NCBI GenBank assembly: GCA_964587655.1
Contig: CAZPMT010000007.1
Coordinates: forward strand, 29,369 to 93,368
Source of the DNA: CAZPMT01 sp964587655
Lineage (GTDB): Bacteria > Hydrogenedentota > Hydrogenedentia > Hydrogenedentales > SLHB01
Reading direction: 5' to 3'
Length of the DNA: 64,000 bases
Shown here: in pieces, positions 35,177 through 45,200 of the stretch
Position numbering within the stretch: the stretch's first letter is position 1
Layout: each line of letters begins with the position of its first letter
The notes under the pieces: model-generated
The model's input: the letters and a program-made list of their open reading frames with translations, nothing else
Told to the model about the DNA's origin: nothing
Databases searched by the model: none
Made by a program: the position numbers and the translations under genes

Positions 35177-37526
35177 TCTCACGGATGTCGATCAAATCGT
35201 CGCGCGGATCGGACGCGGCCAGGATTTTGTCATCCCAATCCTTCAGGCCCTTCAGAAGCGCTTTCGGTATCTCCCTGAAGACGCGTTGCGGCGCGTCTGC
35301 GAGATTTCCGAGATCTCCCCCGCGATTATTCAGAGCGTAGCGACTTTCTTCCCGCAGTTTCGTGCAAAGCCCGCCGGAGAACACACAATCTGCGTATGCG
35401 ACGGCACGGCTTGCCACCTCAAGGGTGCGCCGTCCGTCTACGACGCGATAGCCCGTGAGTTGCACCTCGGCCCGGACGAAGACACGGACAAGGACGGAAC
35501 GTTCACGGTTGAGAAGATCCGCTGTCTGGGCTGTTGCACGTTGGCGCCGGCCGTTCAGATCGACGGCGTGACGTATGGCCACGTCAGCGCGGAAATCGTT
35601 CCGCAAATGCTCGACGACTTCCTCACCCACGCCGCCCAGACGCAACAGCCCGTTCAAATCAAAGATCGCCCGGAGGAGATCGACGGCGCGGAGATCCGCA
35701 TCGGCCTGGGCTCCTGTTGCGTTGCGGGAGGCAGCGAAAAGATCCGCGCGGCCCTCGATGAAACCCTTGTGGCCTTCAACGTCAGCGTCCGCGTCAAACG
35801 AGTGAGTTGCGTCGGCATGTGCCACCAAACCCCGCTGCTGGAAATCCTGATTCCCGGACAGATCCCGCGGCTCTTTGCGAAAGTGCAGCCGGACGACGTT
35901 CCATCGATTGTGCTCGCGCATTTTCCGCCGCGCGGGGCCGTTTCGCGCGTTCGCGTGGCAACGGTTCGGTGGCTCGACCGTTTCTATGCCCATGAAGCGG
36001 ACAATCTAATCGAGCAACGTGAGATCGATCCCCGTGAAGCGCCCGTCTCAACCTTTCTAGCCGCGCAACGCCGCATCGCCACAGAGTGCTGCGGCGAGAT
36101 CGACCCCACCGATCTCGATGAGTATTCCCGCCGCGATGGTTTTCGCGCACTGAGGCGCTGTCTGGCCAAGTCCGAGGAATCGACACTCGACCCGGAGACG
36201 ATTATCGAAGAGATCGCGCGCAGCGGACTGCGGGGCCGCGGCGGCGCGGGCTTTCCCACCGCCCGGAAATGGCAAGAAGTCCGCAATGCCGCGGGCGATC
36301 CCAAGTTCGTGATCTGCAACGGCGACGAAGGCGACCCTGGCGCGTTCATGGATCGCATGATCCTCGAGTCGTATCCATATCGCATTATCGAAGGCATGCT
36401 CATTGCCTCGATTGCGGCCGGTGCGCACCAAGGTATTGTCTACATCCGCGCCGAGTATCCCCTTGCGGTCTCGCGCGTGCGCACGGCCATCGAGAAATGC
36501 CGCGACGCCGGCATTCTCGGCGAGCGGGTCATGGGAAGTCCTCACGCGTTCCACGTCGAAGTTCGCGAAGGCGCCGGAGCCTTCGTATGCGGCGAGGAGA
36601 CCTCCCTGATCGCATCACTCGAGGGACGCCGCCCCACGCCGCGCTATCGGCCGCCCTATCCGGCCCATCACGGCCTTCACGATTGTCCCACGCTGGTCAA
36701 CAACGTCGAGACGCTCGCATTAGTCCCCTGGATTATCCGAAACGGCACCGAGGCCTTCGCGAAGCTCGGCACATCCGGCAGCAAGGGCACAAAGGTGTTC
36801 GCACTCGCGGGAAAGATTCAGCGCGGCGGACTCATCGAAGTCCCGATGGGAATGACACTCCGTCAAATCGTCGACGATATCGGCGGCGGCGTGGGTCCGG
36901 ACCGGACGCTCAAAGCCGTGCAGGTCGGAGGCCCGTCGGGCGGATGCATTCCGGGAACGCTCGCCCACTTGCCCGTCGACTACGAAGCACTCACCGAAGT
37001 GGGTTCAATGATGGGCTCCGGCGGCTTCGTCGTACTGGACGACACCGATTGCATGGTCGAGATGAGCCGCTATTTCCTCTCGTTCACGCAGCTCGAGTCC
37101 TGCGGGAAATGCACGCCGTGCCGCGTCGGAACGAAGCAGATGCTCGAGATCCTGACGCGCCTCTGCGAACGCGCCGGCACGAAAGACGATCTCGATCATC
37201 TGCAACGTCTCGCCCGCGTCGTGAAACAGCAAAGCCTCTGCGGACTCGGCCGCACCGCCCCCAATCCCGTGCTGACCGCGATGACCTACTTCCGCGAAGA
37301 GTTCGAGGCGCACGTCGAGGGGCGCTGCCCGGCCCGGACGTGCAAAGCCTTCATCACCTATTCGATCACGCAGGACTGCATCGGCTGCACGAAATGCGCG
37401 CAACGCTGTCCCGTCGACGCCATACGAATGGCGCCCTACGAGGTTCACGAGATCGACGCGGTGAAATGCGTTCGATGCGGCGCGTGTTACGAGATATGTC
37501 CGGCTAACGCCGTCAAGGTGGAGTGA
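35160..37526 (+). CDS. NuoE-NuoF fusion, NADH dehydrogenase-type flavo-iron-sulfur protein
   Basis: A 788-residue cytoplasmic NADH-oxidising module of the HndAC/HydBC kind. Domains in order: NuoE thioredoxin-like 2Fe-2S with C80, C85, C122 and C126; a second, degenerate thioredoxin-like domain (about 175-240; C186-C187 and C217/C221 only); NuoF FMN/NADH domain with GLRGRGGAGFPTARKW (357-371) and CNGDEGDPGAFMDR; SLBB-like part; the N3 cluster ligands C648, C651, C654 and C694; and two C-terminal ferredoxin clusters (C740-C750, C770-C780). It overlaps both neighbours. Similar proteins feed hydrogenases or complex I, neither of which is here. Confidence 0.93.
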   Translation: MNPQLDLTDVDQIVARIGRGQDFVIPILQALQKRFRYLPEDALRRVCEISEISPAIIQSVATFFPQFRAKPAGEHTICVCDGTACHLKGAPSVYDAIARELHLGPDEDTDKDGTFTVEKIRCLGCCTLAPAVQIDGVTYGHVSAEIVPQMLDDFLTHAAQTQQPVQIKDRPEEIDGAEIRIGLGSCCVAGGSEKIRAALDETLVAFNVSVRVKRVSCVGMCHQTPLLEILIPGQIPRLFAKVQPDDVPSIVLAHFPPRGAVSRVRVATVRWLDRFYAHEADNLIEQREIDPREAPVSTFLAAQRRIATECCGEIDPTDLDEYSRRDGFRALRRCLAKSEESTLDPETIIEEIARSGLRGRGGAGFPTARKWQEVRNAAGDPKFVICNGDEGDPGAFMDRMILESYPYRIIEGMLIASIAAGAHQGIVYIRAEYPLAVSRVRTAIEKCRDAGILGERVMGSPHAFHVEVREGAGAFVCGEETSLIASLEGRRPTPRYRPPYPAHHGLHDCPTLVNNVETLALVPWIIRNGTEAFAKLGTSGSKGTKVFALAGKIQRGGLIEVPMGMTLRQIVDDIGGGVGPDRTLKAVQVGGPSGGCIPGTLAHLPVDYEALTEVGSMMGSGGFVVLDDTDCMVEMSRYFLSFTQLESCGKCTPCRVGTKQMLEILTRLCERAGTKDDLDHLQRLARVVKQQSLCGLGRTAPNPVLTAMTYFREEFEAHVEGRCPARTCKAFITYSITQDCIGCTKCAQRCPVDAIRMAPYEVHEIDAVKCVRCGACYEICPANAVKVE

Positions 37527-38983
37527 TGATACGGCTCAAGGTCAACGGAGCGCGGGTCGAAGTCGCCGCGGGCGCCTCCCTGCTCGAAGCCGCGCAACAG
37601 GCCGGGGCGGAAATACCCACGCTGTGCTACGAAAAGGAAACCGGCGCGCTCACGTCGTGCATGATCTGCGTCGTAAAGGACCTCGCAAGCGGACGCACGC
37701 TTCCCGCATGCTCCGCGAAAGCCCTCGACGGCATGGACATCGACACGGACGGCGAAGAGATCCGGGCAGCCCGCCGCGAAATCCTCACAATGCTTCTGAG
37801 CGAACACGTGGGCGATTGTGAAGCGCCGTGCTCCCGCATCTGCCCCGCTTCGCTGAACGTGCCGCGCATGCTCCGATACATCGCCGCGGGCGACATGGAT
37901 TCCGCCGCGAGGATCGCGCAGCGCGATCTGATCTTTCCAGCCACTCTGGGCCGCCTCTGCACCGCACCGTGCGAAAAGGGATGCCGCCGCTCATCCTTTG
38001 ACAGTCCGATTTCGATACGCAAACTACATGGCGGGGCCGCGGAGCAATTCCTCAAGGGCGTCGTCGCGCGTAACGAGCGCGCCCCGGCGACGGGCAAGAC
38101 CGTCGCGATTACAGGCGCGGGACTCGCGGGCCTGTCAGCGGCGTGGACTTGCCTTCAGAGCGGCCATGCGTGCCGTGTTTACGAAAAGCGCGCCACCGCG
38201 TGTTTCGCGCTTCGGTCTCTGCCCCCGGAACAGCTTCCGCCGGAGATCCTGGACGCCGAGATTGAACGCGTCCGTGACCTCGGCGCCGAGTTCGCGTTTG
38301 AATGCGAAATCGGCTCGGACGTAACTATCGAATCGCTCCTCTCGGAATTCGACGCCGTGATCGCGGCTTGTGACATCTCCCATCCACCTCACAAGAAGAT
38401 GTTCAGCGCTCAGGAAGATGCCATGTTTGTCAGATCCGTTGCCAATGGCAAAGCCGCGGCGCGACGGGCCGGCGCTTCTCTCCGTGGGCTTCCCGGCGAC
38501 GGAACCGCCGTGCGCTTTAACTCCCAGATCGGAAGATTGGGCCCGGAGGAAATGCCGTCATACGCCAAAGAGCGATTGCACTCGGCGGAATCACTGCCCG
38601 ATGATACGGGCGAAGCAGCACGCTGTCTGCATTGCGACTGTCTCAAACCGGTTTCGTGCAAACTCAGACGATACGCCGAGGAATACGAAGTCGGCCCGCA
38701 CGTCAAGCGGCACATGAAACGCCCGCCGGTCGACCCGATCCAGCGATTCGACAACGTCATGCTCGAACCCGGGAAGTGCATCAAGTGCGGGATCTGCGTC
38801 GAGATCACGCGCGCCGCGGGCGTGGTTCCGGGGCTGACATTCGTGGGGCGCGGCCTGACCTCGCGCGTGCAGGCGCCCTTCGGCAAGCCGCTGGAGTTCG
38901 GGCTTGGCGAAGTCGCGCTGCAATGTGTACGGGCATGTCCGACGGGCGCGTTGGCGCTTCAAGACGAGGAGGAAACGGCATGA
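37526..38983 (+). CDS. 2Fe-2S / GltD-like flavoprotein lacking the NAD(P) lobe
   Basis: A 485-residue partner of the NuoEF fusion. The N-terminus is a plant-type 2Fe-2S domain (cysteines about 34, 45, 48, 62). Next come GltD-type cluster cysteines (98, 102, 106 and 145, 149, 153) and an FAD Rossmann motif TGAGLAGLSAAW near 197. In GltD or NfnB about 120 residues of NAD(P) domain would follow; here the chain jumps from FDAVIAACDIS to the closing FAD segment FVRSVANGKAAARRAG. C-terminal motifs CLHCDCLKPVSC and CIKCGICVEI add clusters. ATG at 37526 overlaps the previous stop by one base; a GTG at 37523 is possible. Confidence 0.85.
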   Translation: MIRLKVNGARVEVAAGASLLEAAQQAGAEIPTLCYEKETGALTSCMICVVKDLASGRTLPACSAKALDGMDIDTDGEEIRAARREILTMLLSEHVGDCEAPCSRICPASLNVPRMLRYIAAGDMDSAARIAQRDLIFPATLGRLCTAPCEKGCRRSSFDSPISIRKLHGGAAEQFLKGVVARNERAPATGKTVAITGAGLAGLSAAWTCLQSGHACRVYEKRATACFALRSLPPEQLPPEILDAEIERVRDLGAEFAFECEIGSDVTIESLLSEFDAVIAACDISHPPHKKMFSAQEDAMFVRSVANGKAAARRAGASLRGLPGDGTAVRFNSQIGRLGPEEMPSYAKERLHSAESLPDDTGEAARCLHCDCLKPVSCKLRRYAEEYEVGPHVKRHMKRPPVDPIQRFDNVMLEPGKCIKCGICVEITRAAGVVPGLTFVGRGLTSRVQAPFGKPLEFGLGEVALQCVRACPTGALALQDEEETA

Positions 38984-40278
38984 GAATCTGCCACCTCGTT
39001 CCGGGCAGCGGCGGAACATTCTACTGCCAGAACTGTCTTCGCGACTACGCGCTTGTTCGCGCGCTTCGGCGGCAAGGCCACGATGTCGTCATGTTGCCCC
39101 TGTACCTCCCGCCGTTCGGCGACGACGTCGACGTGGACCACGAAGTGCCGGTCTTCTTCGGCGGCGTCAACGTCTACCTTCGGGAACGTTTCCCGCTCTT
39201 CCGAAGGACGCCGCGCTGGCTGGACCGTCTGTTCGACGCGCCGTGGATGCTCAAACTGGCCGCCGCAAAGGAAGGCTCGACGAATGCTAGAGAACTTGGT
39301 CCCATGACGTTGTCGATGCTCGAGGGCCGGAGCGGGCATCAGAAGAAGGGGTTCAACCGGCTCCTCGAGTGGATCCAAAGCCAGGGGAAGCCGGACGTGT
39401 TCCACATCTCCAATGCGCTCCTGCTCGGGTTGGCTCCCGAACTCAAGCGTGTCCTCGATGTGCCGATCGTGTGCAGCTTGCAGGATGAAGAGCCTTGGGT
39501 CGACGCAATGGCCGCGCCCTATGACCGATTGTGTTGGGAAGCCATCGCCGGCCACGCGGCCCACGTTGACGCCTTCGTCGCGACAAGCGCGTGGTACGCG
39601 GATCGCATGCGCGGCCGCACGGACATCGCACGCGATCGCATCTCCGTCGTGCACCTCGGCGTTGAGATCGCGGATGACGTTCCACCGGACTTACGGCTCG
39701 ATCCCCCCACGATAGGCTTCCTCGCGCGCCTCAACGAAGCGCAAGGATTCACGATCCTTGTCGATGCGTTCATGCAACTCAAAGAGGAATCCGAGTTCGG
39801 CGATCTTCGCCTTCGTGCGACGGGCGGTTGCACGCCGGCGGATCGCCCTTACGTTGAAGCCATACGCGCGAAACTCCGAAAGCGCGGGTTCGAAAACTCC
39901 GTGGATTTCCTTTCAGGTTTCCAGAGGACCGAACGAACGGAGTTCCTGCGGTCACTCTCCGTTCTATCGGTTCCGGTGCCGCAAGGGGAAGCCTTCGGCG
40001 TTCAACTCATCGAAGCGATGGCGTGCGGCGTGCCCGTCGTCCAGCCAAGCGTCGGCGCGTACCCGGAGATAATCGAGGCGACCGGCGGCGGCATTCTTTA
40101 CGACCCGGACAAGCCCGGCGGCTTGGTCGAGGCGCTCGGATCGTTGCTGCGCGATCCCGGCAATGCGCGGACGCTGGGACAGCGTGGTCGCGCGGCGGTC
40201 CTCGAGCGGTTCAGCATCAACCGCGTGGCGCAGGACATGGTCAAGGTATACACTTCACTCACCAATGCGGCAAGGTAA
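38980..40278 (+). CDS. glycosyltransferase, GT4-like
   Basis: A 432-residue GT-B enzyme. The N-terminal domain starts MRICHLVPGSGGTFYCQNC, an unusual Cys-containing opening; the C-terminal domain has TIGFLARLNEAQGFTILVDAF and the nucleotide-sugar motif GEAFGVQLIEAMACGVPVVQP with the two spaced glutamates. The ATG overlaps the previous stop (ATGA) with AGGAGGA upstream, so it is cotranslated with redox genes, an odd place for a glycosyltransferase. It may glycosylate a component of the system or simply be carried along. Confidence 0.87.
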   Translation: MRICHLVPGSGGTFYCQNCLRDYALVRALRRQGHDVVMLPLYLPPFGDDVDVDHEVPVFFGGVNVYLRERFPLFRRTPRWLDRLFDAPWMLKLAAAKEGSTNARELGPMTLSMLEGRSGHQKKGFNRLLEWIQSQGKPDVFHISNALLLGLAPELKRVLDVPIVCSLQDEEPWVDAMAAPYDRLCWEAIAGHAAHVDAFVATSAWYADRMRGRTDIARDRISVVHLGVEIADDVPPDLRLDPPTIGFLARLNEAQGFTILVDAFMQLKEESEFGDLRLRATGGCTPADRPYVEAIRAKLRKRGFENSVDFLSGFQRTERTEFLRSLSVLSVPVPQGEAFGVQLIEAMACGVPVVQPSVGAYPEIIEATGGGILYDPDKPGGLVEALGSLLRDPGNARTLGQRGRAAVLERFSINRVAQDMVKVYTSLTNAAR

Positions 40279-40282
40279 TTCA

Positions 40283-40306
40283 GACAATGGGTTGCAACCC
40301 ATTGTC
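40283..40306 (+). repeat. 24-bp palindrome, intergenic copy
   Basis: Identical to the copy at 33923, including flanking CA and a downstream CCCG. It sits 5 bases after the glycosyltransferase stop and 21 bases before the next start, where it could also act as a hairpin in the mRNA. Confidence 0.85.
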
Positions 40307-40326
40307 ATACCCGCGATGGCAAGGTA

Positions 40327-41610
40327 ATGATGAAACGCGCGCTGATATTCATTGTCCTCGTGTGTCTGGCCCTCTTGGCGGCCATCGCCACCGCCCTCGT
40401 TTTTCGTAGTGCGCGAGAAACGCTGCCGCCGCCCGTGTCGGAAAAGGCCGCGCCCGGCCGACAGAAAAATGAAAGACAAGGGGTTGCAACCCCTTGTCTA
40501 CCTGCGCCTCCGCAAGATCGCGCGGAATGGAATACCTACCATGGAGACAATGCGCTCAAAGGAGTCGCCGACGGCCCGTTGCCCGATCAACTTGCGATCC
40601 TCTGGCGTTTCAAGGCGGGTGCGCCGGTTCGCCAGACGCCGGTTGTCCATGACGGGCGCATCTTCTTCGTCACTGCGCGCGGCGAGGTCGTTGCCGCCGA
40701 TTTCAACGGGCAGCGCCTCTGGACTCAGGAACTTGTCACCGGAGAACAGAAGGACGGCGCTCCCGTGCGCGAGCGCATCGATGCGCCCATCGCGTGTTTC
40801 GCGGGCCTTGTTTTGGTCGGCTCCTCAGGCGGCGTGCTCTACGCGCTTGATGCATCTCTAGGCAGCGAGAAATGGCGCGCGCAAGTCGAAGGACCCATCC
40901 TCGGCACGCCGAACCGTCTTCAGAACAACATCTACGTCATAGGCCGCGCAAATGGAGTGCTTTATTGTCTTGACTCCGATTCCGGGCGCGTGATGTGGCG
41001 CTCAGAGGAGATCGAACGTTGCGACGGCTCGCCGTCCGTGTCGAAAGACGCCGTTGTCTTTGGCAGTTGCGCCGCCGCGCTCCACGTGTTCTCGCCAGAT
41101 ACCGGCAAGCTGCTGCGCAACATCGAGATTGATCAAGACTCGCAGGTGGCCGGCGGCGTGGCCCTGGACGGCGATCTCGTCGTTTCGGGTTCGCGAAGCG
41201 GGAAGGTCCTTCAGGCCGATGTCAAGACGGGCAAGATTCTCTGGACGAATACCGACAGCCAAGACGAGGTCTTCGCGACGCCCGCCGTCACGTCCGAATG
41301 GGTCGTTGCGTGTTCCAACGATGGAATCGTATTCGCGCTAGATCGCGCGACCGGAAAACTCCGTTGGCGGTTCGATACAAAAGGGATGCCGTCGTCGCCG
41401 GTGATCGCAGGTGATAAGATAGTCGTGGCGGCGGACGGCGAGCTTTACCTGCTGCGGCTGGCCGACGGCGCAAAGCTCTGGTCCCTTAAGATCAGCGACG
41501 ACGTTACCTCGCCCAGCGTCACGCAAGGGATGGTCCTGCTCGGAAGCGAGGACGGAACCGTGGTCGCTCTCGGGCAGGCCCAAGGACAGGAAGGAACCGT
41601 GGTTCAATGA
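40327..41610 (+). CDS. membrane-anchored PQQ-like beta-propeller protein
   Basis: A 427-residue protein with an N-terminal anchor (ALIFIVLVCLALLAAIATALVF). A linker follows to about residue 68, where the propeller starts at EWNTYHGDNALKGV. Blades include ALDASLGSEKWRA, CLDSDSGRVMWRS, VFSPDTGKLLRNI, QADVKTGKILWTN and ALDRATGKLRWRF. The linker contains an in-frame palindrome (40475-40498) of the same kind as in the other anchored propeller. ATG at 40327 or 40330. It overlaps the ABC ATPase by 4 bases. Confidence 0.83.
   Translation: MMKRALIFIVLVCLALLAAIATALVFRSARETLPPPVSEKAAPGRQKNERQGVATPCLPAPPQDRAEWNTYHGDNALKGVADGPLPDQLAILWRFKAGAPVRQTPVVHDGRIFFVTARGEVVAADFNGQRLWTQELVTGEQKDGAPVRERIDAPIACFAGLVLVGSSGGVLYALDASLGSEKWRAQVEGPILGTPNRLQNNIYVIGRANGVLYCLDSDSGRVMWRSEEIERCDGSPSVSKDAVVFGSCAAALHVFSPDTGKLLRNIEIDQDSQVAGGVALDGDLVVSGSRSGKVLQADVKTGKILWTNTDSQDEVFATPAVTSEWVVACSNDGIVFALDRATGKLRWRFDTKGMPSSPVIAGDKIVVAADGELYLLRLADGAKLWSLKISDDVTSPSVTQGMVLLGSEDGTVVALGQAQGQEGTVVQ
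40475..40498 (+). repeat. 24-bp palindrome variant with compensating base change
   Basis: GACAAGGGGTTG followed by its reverse complement. Compared with the copies at 33923 and 40283 it differs at two positions (T to G and the paired A to C), so pairing is kept. It is in frame inside the linker of the propeller protein. Confidence 0.85.
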
Positions 41611-42293
41611 ACGGCGATACGCCCATCCTCGATTTGCAGGAAGTCTCCAAGGAGTATCCGTCTGTCCGTGAACCCGTGCGGGTATTGCGCGACATCGAGT
41701 TTCGACTCGATACCGGAGAATGCGTCGCAATCGTCGGCCCTTCCGGGTGCGGCAAGAGCACTCTTCTGAATCTCATGGGGACGCTGGATGCTCCGAGTTC
41801 CGGCCGCGTTCTTTTCAGGGACCGCGATATTGCCGGGCTTTCCCCGGTCGAACTTGCCCGGCTGCGCAACCGCGAGATCGGGTTCGTGTTTCAACTGCAC
41901 CATCTGCTGCCGCAATGCACCGTCATCGAGAACGTACTCGTGCCGACACTCGTGACGCCGGACGCACAAGACGCATACGAACGCGCGGAGAAACTTCTGG
42001 GCCGCGTCGGGCTTGGCGATCGTCTGCATCATCGTCCCGGCCAACTCTCCGGCGGCGAGCGCCAGCGTGCGGCGGTGGTCCGCGCCCTAATCAACCGCCC
42101 GAGTCTGCTGCTGGCCGATGAACCCACCGGCTCCTTGAATGAGGAAGGCGCCGAGCATCTCGCGGATCTGATTCTCGATCTCAGCCGCGAAGAAGGCATG
42201 GCCATGGCCGTCGTCACCCATTCGCTCGCTATCGCCGGACGAATCGGCAGGATACTCGAACTGCGCGACGGCCGCCTGGCGCCGAGGAATTAG
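41607..42293 (+). CDS. ABC transporter ATP-binding protein, MacB/LolD type
   Basis: A 228-residue ATPase with Walker A GPSGCGKSTLL, Q-loop region IGFVFQLHHLLPQ, signature LSGGERQRAAV, Walker B SLLLADEP and the switch histidine in AVVTHS. The HHLLPQ segment and short length point to the MacB/LolD/FtsE group, which works with FtsX-type permeases on lipoproteins or periplasmic machinery rather than on small-solute import. It overlaps the propeller gene by 4 bases and precedes its permease by 4 bases. Confidence 0.93.
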   Translation: MNGDTPILDLQEVSKEYPSVREPVRVLRDIEFRLDTGECVAIVGPSGCGKSTLLNLMGTLDAPSSGRVLFRDRDIAGLSPVELARLRNREIGFVFQLHHLLPQCTVIENVLVPTLVTPDAQDAYERAEKLLGRVGLGDRLHHRPGQLSGGERQRAAVVRALINRPSLLLADEPTGSLNEEGAEHLADLILDLSREEGMAMAVVTHSLAIAGRIGRILELRDGRLAPRN

Positions 42294-42297
42294 GGCC

Positions 42298-45200
42298 ATG
42301 ACTCCATTCCGTCTCGTCGCGCGCGGCCTGATGTATCACCGCCGGATGCACGCAGGCCTGCTCATCGGAGTCGTTCTCGCCTGCGGGATCCTGACCGGCG
42401 CACTCCTCGTCGGAGATTCCGTTGCTTACTCCCTCCGCGAGATCGCCACGGCGCGTCTCGGGCGCATTGCGTACGCCATGGATTGGGGAAGCCGCTTCTT
42501 CGCGCAAGACCTCGCGAAACGTCTGCAAGAAAACGACAGCCGCATCCGCCCCGAAGCTGTGCTTTCCTTGCGCGGCATGGCTTCCGTGCCGCCGGGGAAT
42601 GATCGTGCGGGAAACCAGATCAACCGCGTTCAGGTGATCGGCGTGGACTCAGGCTTCTGGCGGTTTGCCGAGGATGCGTCCATATCCGTTGCCTTGGGTC
42701 CTCAAGAAGCCGCCGTCAATGAGAAAACCGCCTCCGCGCTCGGCATTCGACCCGGCGACGATCTCCTGCTTCGCGTTGCCCGTTACGGAACCATGCCGCT
42801 CGACGCCCCGCTCTCTTCACGCGAGCACGAACTCACCGTGAGCAGTCTTGTCACGGTGAAAGCCGTACTCTCCGACGCCCAACTCGGCCGGTTCGGCCTT
42901 GCCGCAAATCAGGCGACGCCCTACAACGTGTTCGTGGACCGCGCATGGTTGCAGGAGCAAACGCAACAGACAGGTCTCGCCAACCTCATGCTGGCCGGCG
43001 ATGAAACCGCCTTGAACGATCTCGGCGCCGCATTGGATCGGTCATGGGACCTCGACGACGCCGGCCTGCGCCTCCGAACCCATCCTCCCGCAACCGTTCA
43101 ACTCGAATCCGCGCGCATCTTCATCGACGAGGAAGCCGTGCGCGCCGCAATGGATATCCCCGGCGCGCAGCAGACGCTGACCTATCTTGTGAATTCCATT
43201 TCCAAGGGTGAACGGATGACGCCCTATTCGTTCGTCGAAGCCGGACCTGTTTCGCCGGACGTGCGGGACGACGAAGTCGTCATCAGCCAGTGGCTGGCCG
43301 ATCAGCTTCAAGCAGTCCCCGGCGACGCACTCGACATGGCGTACTTCCAGTTGCTCCCAACGAATGCGTTCGCCGAACGGCAAACGACATTCAAGGTTCG
43401 CAGCGTGATACCCATGGACGCACTGGCAATCGAGCGCGATCTCGCCCCGATGTTTCCAGGCCTCAGCGACGTCGAGAATTGCCGCGACTGGAGCATCGGC
43501 ATGCCGATGGATCAGAAGCGCCTCAGCGACCCTGCCAATGAAGCCTATTGGCGGCAATACGGCCAGACGCCCAAACTACTCACCACGCTTAAAGTGGGCC
43601 AGGACATGTGGGCCAGCCGGTTCGGCGCGGTCACGGCGGTGAGATTCTCCGGTTACGGCGAACCCGAATTGCGCAAAATCCTCCGCGATAAGATCTCCGC
43701 CGATAAACTCGGGCTGCGCTTCGTCCCCGTCAGGCAGATCGCGCTCGACGCCGTCGCACAGGCAACGGACTTCGGCGGACTCTTCGTAGGGATGAGCATG
43801 TTCCTGATAGCGGCCGCCTTGATCTTGCTCGGACTCCTGTATGTCTTCGGACTCCAACAGCGCGCATCTGAAATCGGCGTTCTTCTTGCGCTCGGATTCT
43901 CCCGCCGGAGAGTCCGCAGCCTCTTCTTGCTCGAAGCCTGCCCGACTGCGTTTCTCGGGGCCGTCATCGGCGCGGGCGCGGGCGTTGCATACGCGCGCGT
44001 GCTGCTGGCCGGACTCACGCGCCTTTGGCCCGCGGCCGTCGCCGGCACGGACATCCGTTTTCACGTCGAGCCGGCAAGCGTCCTCATCGGGACATCCGCC
44101 GCGCTCGTCTGCGCCTTCCTCATTGTGTTGTGGACCCTCTGGCGCGGCATGCGCCATTCCGCGCGCGAACTCATCACAACCGATTTCTCCTCGGACGCCG
44201 CGTTTCCAACCTCGGGCAAGCGCCTGTGGGTCCTGCTACTCCCTTCGATATCCCTCGCACTCGCGGCCGCGATAGCCGTAAACGTTTGGCTGACGAACCC
44301 GAGCACGTTCATCGAATCCTTCTTCACCGTCGGAACCCTCCTCATGCTCGCGGGACTCGGCTACTATGCATGGCTATTGACGTACCTGAGTCGAAGGTCC
44401 TCGTTCCGAAGGCCGCGCCTGTGGAAGGTGGCAATCACGAACCTTGCGCGCCGCCGCGGACGCAGCCTCAGCGTTGCAGGATTGACCGCCTGCGGATGTT
44501 TCCTTGTCTTCTCCGTGTCATCCATGCAGGAGAACCTCGCGCTCCACGCGGATGAACGCAGTTCGGGCACGGGAGGGTTCGCACTCGTCGCCGACACCAC
44601 CGTTCCCATCGTTGCCGCCGCCACGGACCTTCGGGAAACTCTCGGAATCGACGCCGTGCCACTCAGGGTTCGCGACGGCGACGACGCCGGTTGCCTCAAT
44701 CTGAATCGCGCCACAACCCCGCGTCTATTCGGCGTCAACCCTCAAACGCTCGCCACGCTTGGCGCCTTTGTCCCCGCGCAGAGCGGAGACGGTTTGTGGG
44801 ACCTGTTGGATCGCCCGCTTCGCGGCGGGTTCATCCCGGCGATCGTCGGCGACGCCAATACCGCGCTCTGGGGCTTGAAGAAAAAAACCGGCCTGACCAA
44901 CGGCGACGTGCTGCCATATCGCGACGAAGCCGGCAGGGAATTCAAACTCAAGCTAGTGGGGCAACTCCCCATGCGACTGTCCGTGTTCCAGGGATCGATC
45001 CTGATTTCCGATGCCGCCTTCACGCGATTCTTTCCTTCAGAAGCCGGATTTCGCGCCTTCCTGATCGACGCGCCCCCCGGCAAAGCGCCGGAGATCGCCG
45101 CGGTTCTGAACCGGACCTTCGAGCGGTTCGGAATGCAGGCCGTTCCCGCGCTCCAGCGCCTCCAGGAGTTCTACGCGGTCGAAGCCACCTACCTCGCCAT

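Noticed and set aside
35160..38983. A bifurcating hydrogenase or complex I operon
   Set aside because: NuoE/F-like and GltD-like subunits are present, but there is no H-cluster subunit, no NiFe subunit and no membrane Nuo subunits in the window.
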